A stretch of 64,000 nucleotides of DNA from JAOUEA01 sp963734685 (GTDB lineage: Bacteria > Actinomycetota > UBA4738 > HRBIN12), in NCBI GenBank assembly GCA_963734685.1, contig CAVTIC010000001.1:310001-374000 (forward strand), given 5' to 3'. Shown here in pieces: positions 25,822 through 34,300 of the stretch; position 1 is the first letter of the stretch, and every line of letters starts with the position of its first letter. The position numbers and the translations under genes were made by a program. The notes below the pieces were generated by a model. The model worked only from the letters and a program-made list of their open reading frames with translations, did no database searches and was not told where the DNA came from.

Positions 25822-27901
25822 CTAGGACTCGACCGGTAACACCAAGGCGTCGACCGCGACACAGCCCTCGGGCGAGACGATCACCGGGTTCACGTCGAGT
25901 GCGCTCACCAGGTCGCCGAGGTCGGCGGCGAGCAGCGAGATGCGCGATACCACGCCCACGAGCGAGTCCAGATCCGCCGGTGGCGCGCCCCGTACCCCGT
26001 CGAGCAGGGGTCGCATCTTCAGACGGTCGACGAGTCGTCGAGCTCCCGCCTCGTCGAGCGGCGGGAACGCCAGCGCACGGTCGTGCAGGAGCTCGACGAG
26101 GATGCCGCCGGAGGCGATCAACACCAGCGGCCCGAACGTCGGATCGCGAACGACGCCGAGCGCGACCTCGACGCCGGGGGGAGCCATCGGGCTGACCACA
26201 ACCTGCGGACCGACTCGTTCGGCCACCTCGCGATATGCAGCGCGCACCGCATCCGCGTCCGCAAGTCCGAGCCGCACCCCTCCGACGTCGGACTTGTGCT
26301 GCACACCGGGCGACGCGGTCTTCAGCGCGACCGGGAACCCGACCGCCACGGCCTCCACCACCGCCTCGTCGGCGCTCGACGCCGCGCGTGCCTCGACCAC
26401 GGGAACCCCGTAGTCGGCGAGCAGCGCCAAGCCCTCGAGCTCGGTGATCTCCCCTCCGGTGCTGAGTCGATCCCGCCAGCGCGCACGCACCTCGTCCGGC
26501 ACGGGAGCGGGGGGCTCGGCGACCTCCCGAGCCACCACGTCCCGATGCGCGAGCAGGGCGCGGAGTGCCACCAGCCCCGACGACGTGCCCTCGAGCACCG
26601 GGATACCGACGTCTCGCAGGTGCGCGGCTTCCTCGAGGGCAACGGCGCTCGCCAGGTTCGAGAGCACGCAGAACGGCTTGGTGGTCCGCTCCCACACGTC
26701 CTTCGCAACCTGCAGGTACCCCTCGTCGTATGGCTCTCCCTGCCGAGTGAGATCGACCACGAACACCGCGACGGCGGCCTCGTCGTCGTCCTGCAAGGCC
26801 ATGAGCGACTCCACGAAGATGCGGTCGGCGTCGATCCCCGTCCCCCACGCGTCGAGCGGGTTGGTCGCTTCCAGGCCCGGGTCGAGCGTCTCGTGGATCG
26901 TCGCCAGCGTCTCCTGCGATACGGCCGCGAACGGCACACCGAGGTCGTCGGCCCGGTCGACGAAGAGGGCGCGCTCTCCCCCCGAATCGCACAGGGCGAC
27001 GATGCCACTTCCGCCCGAAACGCGGCGCGGCGCCGAGAAGAGCTCCATCGCGTCGGCCATCTCCTCGAGGGTGAGCACCTCGTGCACCCCGTACGCGTCG
27101 AACGAGGCCTCGTACGCGCCGTGCTCGCCGGCCAGGGCGCCGGAGTGCGCCGTGACCATCGTCTTCGAGCCCTCGGTGCGCCCGACCTTCAAGGCGATCA
27201 CCGGCACGTCGCGCTCGCGCGCCCGATCGAGCTGGTTGAGGAACCCTTCGGGGTCGCGGACGGTTTCGAGCAGGAGCGCGAGTACACGGGTCTCGCCGCG
27301 GTCGAGCGCGTAGGCCATGTAGTCGTCCATCGTGGAGCCGATCTCCTGCCCGCTCGAGACGAGAAGGTTGAACCCGATCCCACGGTCGTTGAACGCGAGC
27401 GCGGCGAACGCCGATCCCGAGTGGGAGATGAAGGTGACCGGACCGTGGCGAAGGAGGTCCGGCGTCGGGAAGCCGGTCGCGCGCAACCTGAACGTCTCGT
27501 GCAGGAAGCCCATGCCGTTCCCCCCGCACAGTGGCACGGCCGCCTCGCGGGCGATCGCTGCGAGCCGGTCGGTCAAGGGCGGCGCCTCGGGCGACGGCGG
27601 CGACCCCTCGTACAGCGACGAGAAGGTCACCAGCGATCGCGCTCCCGCTCCGACCGCATCGCGAGCCGCCCGTTCGATGCGCTGGTTCGCGACGCCGAGG
27701 ATCGCGAGGTCGACGCCGTCGCCCGGCACGTCGCCCAACGACGGATAGCAGGTGAGTCCGAGCACCTCGTCGTACCCGGGATTCACCGGGAAGATCGACC
27801 CCTCGTACCCGCCGCGCCGCAGTTCCACCATCATCTGATGGCCGAGCGAGCCTTCGCTTGACGGAGGCGCCTACGACCGCGACGGACCGGGCCTCGAGCA
27901 T
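25822..27901 (-). CDS. ADP-forming acyl-CoA synthetase (acetate-CoA ligase family), frameshifted near its 5' end
   Basis: This is a fused alpha-beta NDP-forming CoA ligase. In order it has a CoA-binding Rossmann domain (N-terminus LEARSVAVVGAS), succinyl-CoA-synthetase-like flavodoxin domains with the phosphohistidine loop (around SHSGSAFAAL and VTAHSGALAGEH), and a C-terminal ATP-grasp domain (GFPVALKTASPGVQHKSDVGG). It makes acyl-CoA plus ADP and phosphate, or the reverse to gain ATP. As assembled, an extra base at about 27,856 separates the first 15 codons from the rest. A shorter product could start at 27834, but that would lack the first strand of the CoA-binding domain. The neighbouring flavoprotein gene points to acid or ketoacid catabolism. 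Confidence 0.8.
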
Positions 27902-27964
27902 CGGCTCGAGGCTCGGTCGCACGCGGGTGAGATCGGAGGCGACGGTTCTCAGGCTCCTTGGCAC

Positions 27965-29584
27965 CTACTTCTTCGCGATGGCCTTGTCCTTCACAGCCGC
28001 CCTGTACGCCTGCCAGCCGGGGATGCCGTTCACGCCGCCGCCACCGTGCGTGGCGCACGAGCCGTGGTACAGACCCCTGATCGGCGTTCGGAAGTCCGCG
28101 TAGCCGGGTGCGGGCCGCATGTGGAACAGCTGATCGACCGAGAGCTCGCCGTGGAAGATGTTCCCGCCGATCAGGCCGAGGTCCTGCTCCATGTCGTAGG
28201 GGCCGATCACCTGGTAGTCGATGATCGAGCTCTTGAAGTTCGGCGCGAGCTCGTCGTAGCCGTCGAAGATGCGCTGAGCGTACGCGTCGAGCTCCTCGCG
28301 GTGCGGCTCGTTCACCCAGTCGTCGGGCACCCACTGCGTGAACATCGAGAACACATGCACGCCCTCCGGCGCGAGCTTCCTGTCGAGCGTCGTCGGGATC
28401 GTGCCGTCGACGAACGGGGCGGCCGCCGGCTTGCGATCGATGTGCGCGTCCTGGAACGCCCGCTCCGCGTATCGCGGGGAGAAGCAGAGCTCGACCGATC
28501 CGGTGTGATGATCCTGCTGCTCCGTGCCGGGCATCGACGTGAAATCAGGGAGCTCGTTGATCGCAACGTTGATCTTCACCGTGCCCGACCGAGACTTCCA
28601 CCGCTCGATGTCCCACACGAAGTCGGCGGGGAGCTCGTTGCGATCGAGCAGATCGAGGAACCCGATCTTCGGGTGAACACAGCTCACGACGACCGGCGCA
28701 CGCAGCTCCTCCCCGTTGTCGAGCGCGACGCCTACGGCGCGGCCGCCTCGGGTCAGGATCTTCTTGACCTTGGCCTCGGTGCGGACCTCGCAGCCGAACG
28801 ACTCTGCGCTGCGACGGATCGAGTCGCTCACCGCGCCCATGCCGCCCTGCTGGAATCCCCAGCTGCCGAGGTGGCCGTCGCCGACGTCACCGATCGAGTG
28901 GTGCAGCATCACGTACGCGGTGCCGGGCTCGTCCGGGCCGGCCCAGGTTCCGATCACACCGTTGACCGTGAGCATCGCCTTGATCGCGTCGGACTCGAAC
29001 CAATCGTCGAGCAGGTCGGTCACGCTCATCGTGAACAAGCGCGTCACATCGGCGACGCCGCGCTGGCCGAGCTTGCGCATGTTCCACGCGGTCTGCATCT
29101 GCGGGATCAGGTCGCCGATCTTCAACGACCCCAGGTGAGGCGGCACCGACAGGAGCAGCGGACCGAGCACGTCGGAGACGCCCTTCATCCACGCTTCCCA
29201 CTTCGGCAGCGTGTCGGCGTCCTTCTTCGAGAACTGCGCGATCGAGTCGTAGCTCTTCCTCGCGTCGTCGGCGTATACGGTGATCGAGCGCCCGTCGGGG
29301 AAGGCCTGGAAGTAGGGGCCGAACGGGGTCACGTCGTAGCCGTGGCGCTTCAGGTTGAGCTCACGGATGATCGTCGGCGGCATCAGCGACATCACGTAGC
29401 TGTAGGTCGTGACGTTGATGTCGGGGTGGTCGGCGAACGGGGCGCTCGTATCGGCGGCGCCGCCCGTCTTGCTGCGGCCTTCCAGCACCACCGTTCGGGC
29501 GCCGTGGCGGGCGAAGTACGCACCGCTCGTGAGTCCGTTGTGACCGCCGCCGATGACGATCGCGTCGTAGGTGTTCGAAGCCAT
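27965..29584 (-). CDS. Phytoene desaturase-like FAD oxidoreductase, copy B
   Basis: A 539-residue CrtI/PYROXD2-like flavoprotein and paralogue of the gene at 13,873-15,549, it has GGGHNGLTSGAYFA at the Rossmann fold, TVVLEGRSKTGG for the FAD ribose, and the C-terminal SCATHGGGGVNGIPG. The start is ATG 29584 (MASNTYDAIVIGG), with GGAAGGA about 12 bases upstream. A candidate promoter reads toward it: TTGACT (29657-29652), an 18-bp spacer and CATACT (29633-29628). The gene is divergent from a TetR regulator whose control region it shares, so it is probably the regulated target. The CoA ligase downstream on the same strand may be in the same transcript. Confidence 0.85.
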   Translation of the reverse strand: MASNTYDAIVIGGGHNGLTSGAYFARHGARTVVLEGRSKTGGAADTSAPFADHPDINVTTYSYVMSLMPPTIIRELNLKRHGYDVTPFGPYFQAFPDGRSITVYADDARKSYDSIAQFSKKDADTLPKWEAWMKGVSDVLGPLLLSVPPHLGSLKIGDLIPQMQTAWNMRKLGQRGVADVTRLFTMSVTDLLDDWFESDAIKAMLTVNGVIGTWAGPDEPGTAYVMLHHSIGDVGDGHLGSWGFQQGGMGAVSDSIRRSAESFGCEVRTEAKVKKILTRGGRAVGVALDNGEELRAPVVVSCVHPKIGFLDLLDRNELPADFVWDIERWKSRSGTVKINVAINELPDFTSMPGTEQQDHHTGSVELCFSPRYAERAFQDAHIDRKPAAAPFVDGTIPTTLDRKLAPEGVHVFSMFTQWVPDDWVNEPHREELDAYAQRIFDGYDELAPNFKSSIIDYQVIGPYDMEQDLGLIGGNIFHGELSVDQLFHMRPAPGYADFRTPIRGLYHGSCATHGGGGVNGIPGWQAYRAAVKDKAIAKK

Positions 29585-29627
29585 GACGAGCTGTCCTTCC
29601 CCCTGAAGTCGTCTCCGGAACCCGGGC

Positions 29628-29709
29628 AGTATGGCTTGACTTTGAATCACCAGTCAACTCGATACTTGCTGACCTCGGGTTTTGACTTCGCAGGTCATGC
29701 CGGTACAGT
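29628..29709. promoter_or_regulatory. Divergent promoters and inverted repeats (TetR control region)
   Basis: The 196-bp gap between the flavoprotein start and the TetR start holds two face-to-face promoter candidates. The minus-strand one has TTGACT/CATACT with an 18-bp spacer. The plus-strand one has TTGACT at 29682-29687 and TACAGT at 29704-29709 with a 16-bp spacer. Two inverted repeats overlap them: TTGACT/AGTCAA (29636-29641 and 29652-29657, 10-bp spacer) and TGACCT/AGGTCA (29670-29675 and 29692-29697, 16-bp spacer). These are plausible operators for the adjacent TetR protein. Confidence 0.5.
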
Positions 29710-29780
29710 TGCTTGAACGCTCGTACAAGGAACGGGCGTCGATGGCCTCAAGCTGTGCGGCGTTCAGGACGGAGGCACCG

Positions 29781-30413
29781 GTGGCTCGCGTACGTCAGAA
29801 GAACGGCAAGGATCGCCATCAGGAGATCCTGGAAGCGGCCGCGCGCGTGATCACCGACCGCGGACTCGCCGAGACGCGCATCCAGGACATCGCCGAGCGC
29901 TGCGGGGTTTCCCCCGGCCTGATCCTCTACTACTTCGAGTCCAAGGACCGACTGCTCGTCGAGGCCCTCACCTACGCGAACGACAAGTACTACCTCGCGC
30001 AGGCGCGCGATCTGCGACGGCTCGACTCCGCGCGCGATCAGCTCTGGCGCCTGATCGACCTGTCGGTGCCGGGGCTGCTTCCCGACTTCGAGCGCCTCGA
30101 GGAGTGGGCGCTGTGGATCGAGATCTGGGTGCGCGCCCTCCGCGATCCGGCGCTGGCGAAGGAGCGCGAGGTGCTCGACCGCCGCTGGCGCCAGTCGATC
30201 GCCGACATCGTCCGCCAGGGGCGCACGACCGGCGAGTTCGACGACGGCGAGGACGCCGACGAGATCGGCATGAAGCTCGGCGCGCTGATCGACGGCCTCG
30301 CGATCCAGGTGCTGATGAACGACACGCAGGTCGGGCCCGAGCACATGCAGCGCATGTGCCAGGAGGTCGCCGCGAACCTGATCGGCTTCGAACTGGAGCC
30401 CGCGTCGGCCTAG
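29781..30413 (+). CDS. TetR/AcrR family transcriptional regulator
   Basis: This is a 210-residue repressor-type protein with an N-terminal helix-turn-helix (residues about 12-57: RHQEILEAAARVITDRG, then AETRIQDIAERCGVSPGLILYYF) and a helical ligand-binding C-terminal domain. The GTG at 29781 sits six bases after GGAGG, which makes it the best start. In-frame starts further upstream would add an unlikely N-terminal extension. It is divergent from the flavoprotein gene and probably controls it and itself. BetI-like regulators share the SPGLILYYFESKDRLL pattern, so an amine, betaine or aldehyde ligand is possible. Its stop shares CTAG with the converging gene. Confidence 0.92.
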   Translation: MARVRQKNGKDRHQEILEAAARVITDRGLAETRIQDIAERCGVSPGLILYYFESKDRLLVEALTYANDKYYLAQARDLRRLDSARDQLWRLIDLSVPGLLPDFERLEEWALWIEIWVRALRDPALAKEREVLDRRWRQSIADIVRQGRTTGEFDDGEDADEIGMKLGALIDGLAIQVLMNDTQVGPEHMQRMCQEVAANLIGFELEPASA

Positions 30414-31418
30414 CTCGTGTCGCGATCGTTCGCGCAACGGTCGGCGATCAGGCAGATCAGTTCGAAGGCGATGCGCGTAGCGTTCTGCGCGGTCATCGAG
30501 TTCGCTGAGTCGAGCGAGGGCATCAGCTCCACGACGTCGGCACCGATCAGGTTCATCCCTCGCATGCCCTGCAGCACCCGGATCGCCTCCTTCATCGTGA
30601 GGCCTTCCTCGCCGGGCTCGGGGTTCGACACCGCCGGGGCGATCGTCGTGTCGAGCGCGTCGAGGTCGAACGAGACGTACACGGGCAGGTCACCGACGCG
30701 GTCGCGGATCAACGCGATCGTGCCGTCGATACCGAGGTCGTCGTCGAACTCGTCCTTCGTGACGATTCGGTAGCCGAGCTCGCGGCTGATCTTGCCGGGG
30801 TCCATCCACACGTCGTGGCCGCGGATGCCGATCTGCACGCTGTGGGTCGCATCGACGTGTCGCTCGTGCACCGACTTCGACGCCCAATGTCCGGCGGAAT
30901 CCGATGCCCCGTACCAGTTCGGGAAGTCGTCGTACGTGTCGTAGTGCGCGTCGAAGTGCACGATCGCGGCGGGCCGTCCGTGCCGCGACTCCGGCCCTGC
31001 GATGGCTCTCAGGATCGCGAGCGAGATCGAGTGGTCGCCGCCGATCGAGACCGGGCAGGCGCCGGCCCGGTCGATCGCGCCGTAGAACGCCTCGATCTCG
31101 CGCACCGCACGGTCGTTCACGAGCGACTCGTAGATCGGCACGTCGCCCAGGTCGTGGATACCGGCAGGCGCTCCACGGATCGAACTGCCACTTCAGGTGG
31201 AAGCGTCGGTAGGCCATCGACACGTCGCGCATCGAACGCGGCCCGAGGTGCTGGTCACGCCACGTCGTCCCGTTGCCGGTGCTGTGCGGCACGCCCACGA
31301 GCGCGATGTCGCACTCGGCCGGGTCGGGCACGTGCGGGCACCGGAACAGTGTCGGCACCCCCCACCAGTGCAGGAAGTCCAGATCCTGCCGGCTGAACTC
31401 GTATCCGGGCCGCTCCAT
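30410..31418 (-). CDS. Agmatinase/arginase family ureohydrolase, frameshifted
   Basis: This is a manganese-dependent ureohydrolase that releases urea from a guanidino compound such as agmatine, guanidinobutyrate or arginine. All metal ligands are present: GGDHSISL, HFDAHYDTY and SFDLDALDTT. Full length would be about 335 residues. As assembled, one extra base at about 31,166 shifts the frame after QFDPWS. Downstream the sequence continues correctly with GIHDLGDVPIYESL. The break has the same character as other single-base insertions in this window, so I think it is a consensus error. The gene is convergent with the TetR gene, and their stop codons are nested in CTAG. Confidence 0.85.
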
Positions 31419-31474
31419 GCCGCCTCCTGCGTTCGATGCCTTCGGCCGGAGTGTACGGTCGGTAGTCTTCGGCC

Positions 31475-32485
31475 GTGACTGCTCGCCCGCTGATCCTCGA
31501 TGTCGACACCGGTGTGGACGACGCGCTGGCGCTGCTCTACGCGGTCGCGTCGCCGGAGGTCGACCTACGAGCCGTCACATGCGCGAACGGCAACGTGCCA
31601 CTCGACCTCGTCGTGCGCAACACGCTCGCCGTGCTCGAGGCCGCGGGTCGCGCCGATGTCGAGGTCGCGGCGGGGGCAAGGGTGCCCCTGGTCGAACCTC
31701 CCAAACCCGGATATGAGGTGCACGGGCCCGAGGGGCTGGGCAACGCGGTCGTGCCGCCGCCGGGCACCCCGGTGTCTGCCCGAAGCGCGGTGGAGCTGCT
31801 GGTCGAGGAGGCGCGGGCCCACCCCGGCGAGATCCTGTTCGTCTCGACCGGCCCCCTCACGAACGTGGCGCTCGCGCTCCGCGAGGAACCGAACCTGTTC
31901 GGATTGATCGACGAGTACGTCCTGATGGCGGGGGCGTTCCGAGGGCGCGGGAACACGCTGCCCCGCAGCGAGGCCAACGTCTGGTTCGACCCGGAGGCCG
32001 CTGCCGAGGTCTTCGCCGCCTTCGAAGGTCGGCCTCTCGACCGTCTTCCGCTCGCGATCGGCCTCGACGTGACCGAGGAGGTCGTGTTGCGCCCGGACGA
32101 CGTCGACGCGATCTGCGCTCCCGCGCCGGGATCGCCGCTCGCTCGGATGATCAGCGATGCGGCCGCGTTCTACATCGCGTTCGAGATGTCGACACGACCA
32201 CAGGTCGGCGGATGCTTCCTGCACGACCCCCTCGCCGTCGCCACGGCGATCGATCCGTCACTCGTCACCACGGCGACCTGTCACGTCGAGGTCGAGCTGG
32301 AGGGACGTCACACCCGCGGGGAGACGGTGGCGGATTTCCTCGAGATGTGGCGTCACCCCCTCAACGCCGGCTACGGGCTCACCGACGCACCCGACAACCT
32401 TCGAGCGGCGTTGCTGGTCGACGAGAGCGCCTTCGAGACTCGGTTCGTGCAACGGCTGCGGTCGCTCGTCGAGGCGCGAGCGTGA
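31475..32485 (+). CDS. Nucleoside hydrolase (IunH/RihB-like)
   Basis: A 336-residue inosine-uridine preferring nucleoside hydrolase, it cleaves the N-glycosidic bond of ribonucleosides to free base and ribose. The calcium-binding signature ILDVDTGVDDALAL (Asp9, 11, 15, 16) opens the protein. VLMAGAFRGRGN and a late HDPLAVATAIDP complete the active site. The ribokinase gene follows 19 bp after the stop, so the released ribose can be phosphorylated directly. Both genes are divergent from the agmatinase. The GTG start at 31475 leaves the Asp cluster at the usual distance from the N-terminus. Confidence 0.92.
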   Translation: MTARPLILDVDTGVDDALALLYAVASPEVDLRAVTCANGNVPLDLVVRNTLAVLEAAGRADVEVAAGARVPLVEPPKPGYEVHGPEGLGNAVVPPPGTPVSARSAVELLVEEARAHPGEILFVSTGPLTNVALALREEPNLFGLIDEYVLMAGAFRGRGNTLPRSEANVWFDPEAAAEVFAAFEGRPLDRLPLAIGLDVTEEVVLRPDDVDAICAPAPGSPLARMISDAAAFYIAFEMSTRPQVGGCFLHDPLAVATAIDPSLVTTATCHVEVELEGRHTRGETVADFLEMWRHPLNAGYGLTDAPDNLRAALLVDESAFETRFVQRLRSLVEARA

Positions 32486-32504
32486 CCGGTCCGAGGTTCG
32501 ATCC

Positions 32505-33434
32505 GTGAGCGCGCACGGCGGCGACACGCTCGCCGTGGTCGGCGCGATCAACGTGGATCTCGTCGTGCACGCGTCGCGACTTCCCACGGCGGGCGAAACG
32601 GTGGTCGGAGGCGAGTTCTCGCAGCACCAGGGCGGCAAAGGAGGGAACCAGGCCGTCGCCGCCGCCAGAGCGCTCGGCACTCGCGGGCAGGTCGCGATGA
32701 TCGGCGCGGTCGGGCCCGACGCGTTCGGGGAACCTGCCCGAGAGCTGCTCGGGATCGAAGGCGTCGACGTCACCCACGTCACTGTCGACCGTTCCGCCGC
32801 CACCGGTGTCGCGCTGATCACGGTCGACGCGCGAGGCGAGAACCAGATCTCGGTGGCGCCGGGCGCGAACGCCGGACTCACGCCGTCATCCGTCGGCGGC
32901 GCGCTCGACGCGCTCGGCCCCGCCCTCGGTGCGGTGCTCGCGAGCCTCGAGGTACCGCTGGACGCTGTGGAAGCCGCCGCCCGTTGGAGCCACGACCGGG
33001 GCCTGCCGTTCCTGTTGAACCCGGCGCCCGCCCGGACCGAGGCGCACGACCTGCTGCCCTTCACCAGAGTGGTCACCCCGAACACCGGCGAGCTCACGAT
33101 CCTCGCCGCACAGGCGGAGGAACCCCGTGGTGGTGCGAAACGGCTGGCGGCCGGCTACGACGATCTGTCCGTGGTCGTCACGCTCGGCGATGGAGGTGCC
33201 TTGGCGTTCGGGCCCGAGGGGGAGACGAAGGTTCCCGCTCCGAAGACGCGCGCGATCGACGCGACCGGCGCCGGCGACACCCTCAACGGGGTGCTCGCGG
33301 CCGGGCTGCTCGAGGGCCTCGCACTCGTCGACGCCCTCCGTCGCGCGGTCGCGGCCGCCGCGATATCGGTCGGCGTCGCCGGCGCTCGGGAGGGCATGCC
33401 GACACGCGACGCGATCGACGCCGCCGTTCGCTAG
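32505..33434 (+). CDS. rbsK: Ribokinase
   Basis: A 309-residue PfkB-family sugar kinase, it phosphorylates ribose at O5 to feed the pentose phosphate pathway. Motif 1 is GGKGGNQAVAAARAL (about residues 43-57) and motif 2 with the catalytic Asp is DATGAGDTLNG. Motif 1 is typical of ribokinase instead of fructokinase. The GTG at 32505 is the best start. An extension upstream would overlap the nucleoside hydrolase. The gene context (nucleoside hydrolase directly upstream) supports nucleoside salvage. Its stop is nested in CTAG with the converging ureohydrolase-like gene. Confidence 0.92.
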   Translation: MSAHGGDTLAVVGAINVDLVVHASRLPTAGETVVGGEFSQHQGGKGGNQAVAAARALGTRGQVAMIGAVGPDAFGEPARELLGIEGVDVTHVTVDRSAATGVALITVDARGENQISVAPGANAGLTPSSVGGALDALGPALGAVLASLEVPLDAVEAAARWSHDRGLPFLLNPAPARTEAHDLLPFTRVVTPNTGELTILAAQAEEPRGGAKRLAAGYDDLSVVVTLGDGGALAFGPEGETKVPAPKTRAIDATGAGDTLNGVLAAGLLEGLALVDALRRAVAAAAISVGVAGAREGMPTRDAIDAAVR

Positions 33435-34300
33435 GCCGGCACGACCTCCGCGAGCAGGTCGACGACCTTCCGGGCTCCGCTGCCGTCCACGTCGAGGTCC
33501 GGGTTGTAACAGGCGAGCGTGATGCCCAGGCACGCAGGATCGCGCACCAACGGTCCCAGCAGCGCAGCGAGCTCGCTCCACAGGAGGCCGCCGGGCTGCG
33601 GCGCGTCGACCGTGAGCTCGCTCGGGTCCAGCACATCGACGTCGGTGAACACCCAGTAGCGGCGCCCCGCCGCGGGCCTCGCGGTGTCGACCGTCGCGTC
33701 GATGCCCCGCGTCCGAACACCGTCCGCGTCGACCGCCCTGATGCCCGGCAGGTCGGCGGGGGTGATCGAGCCCAAGCCGCGCGCTTCTTCGAGATCGCGG
33801 AACCCGACCAGCGCGACGTCGCTCGGCTCCAGCACCGGCGCGCCGACGACTTGACCCCATGCTCGTGGCCCACGCCCCAGCAGCACCGCCATCGGCATGT
33901 CGGCCGCCTCGCCGCCGGGCGAATTCACGCCGTCGTAGAGGTCCATGTGCCCGTCGAGGAACACGAGCCCGGCGTCGGGATACCGATCGCGAACGCCCGC
34001 CATCGCGCCGACCTGCAGGGTGCAGCAGCCCCCCAGGACGACGAGCTTCCCGTCGTCGTCGAGCGCGCCTGCGGTCGCGGCACGCACCGCGCGCGTGAGG
34101 TCGAGCACGGAATCGGACCCGACGATCCCCGTGATCGGGTCACGCACGGGCGGCCCGAGGAACACGTCGAGGTCGCCGAGGTCGCGAGCCCCGAGCGCCT
34201 CGACGACGCCCGCCTCGCGCAGCACGCCCGGCGTGCGCACGGTGCCCACAGGCTCGCCGACACAGTCGATCGGCACCCCGAAGAGCGCGACGCGACTCAC
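33431..34300 (-). CDS. Arginase-family protein with altered metal site
   Basis: This 289-residue member of the ureohydrolase superfamily keeps the second and third metal motifs in recognisable form (FLDGHMDLYDG for DAHxD, and FTDVDVLDPSE for SxDxDxxDP). The first motif, normally GGDHS, reads GGCCTLQVG, so the first metal-binding His and the preceding Asp are both Cys. It may bind one metal, bind a different metal, or have a different reaction. The GTG start at 34300 overlaps the stop of the dimethylglycine-dehydrogenase-like gene by four bases (GTGA), so the two are translated together and probably act on related substrates. Confidence 0.82.
   Translation of the reverse strand: MSRVALFGVPIDCVGEPVGTVRTPGVLREAGVVEALGARDLGDLDVFLGPPVRDPITGIVGSDSVLDLTRAVRAATAGALDDDGKLVVLGGCCTLQVGAMAGVRDRYPDAGLVFLDGHMDLYDGVNSPGGEAADMPMAVLLGRGPRAWGQVVGAPVLEPSDVALVGFRDLEEARGLGSITPADLPGIRAVDADGVRTRGIDATVDTARPAAGRRYWVFTDVDVLDPSELTVDAPQPGGLLWSELAALLGPLVRDPACLGITLACYNPDLDVDGSGARKVVDLLAEVVPA

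Noticed and set aside
26083..27861. 592-codon open frame on the plus strand
   Set aside because: It is antisense to the CoA ligase, which has clear domains; low-complexity composition.
28046..29716. 556-codon open frame on the plus strand
   Set aside because: It is antisense to phytoene-desaturase-like copy B and shows no recognisable domain.
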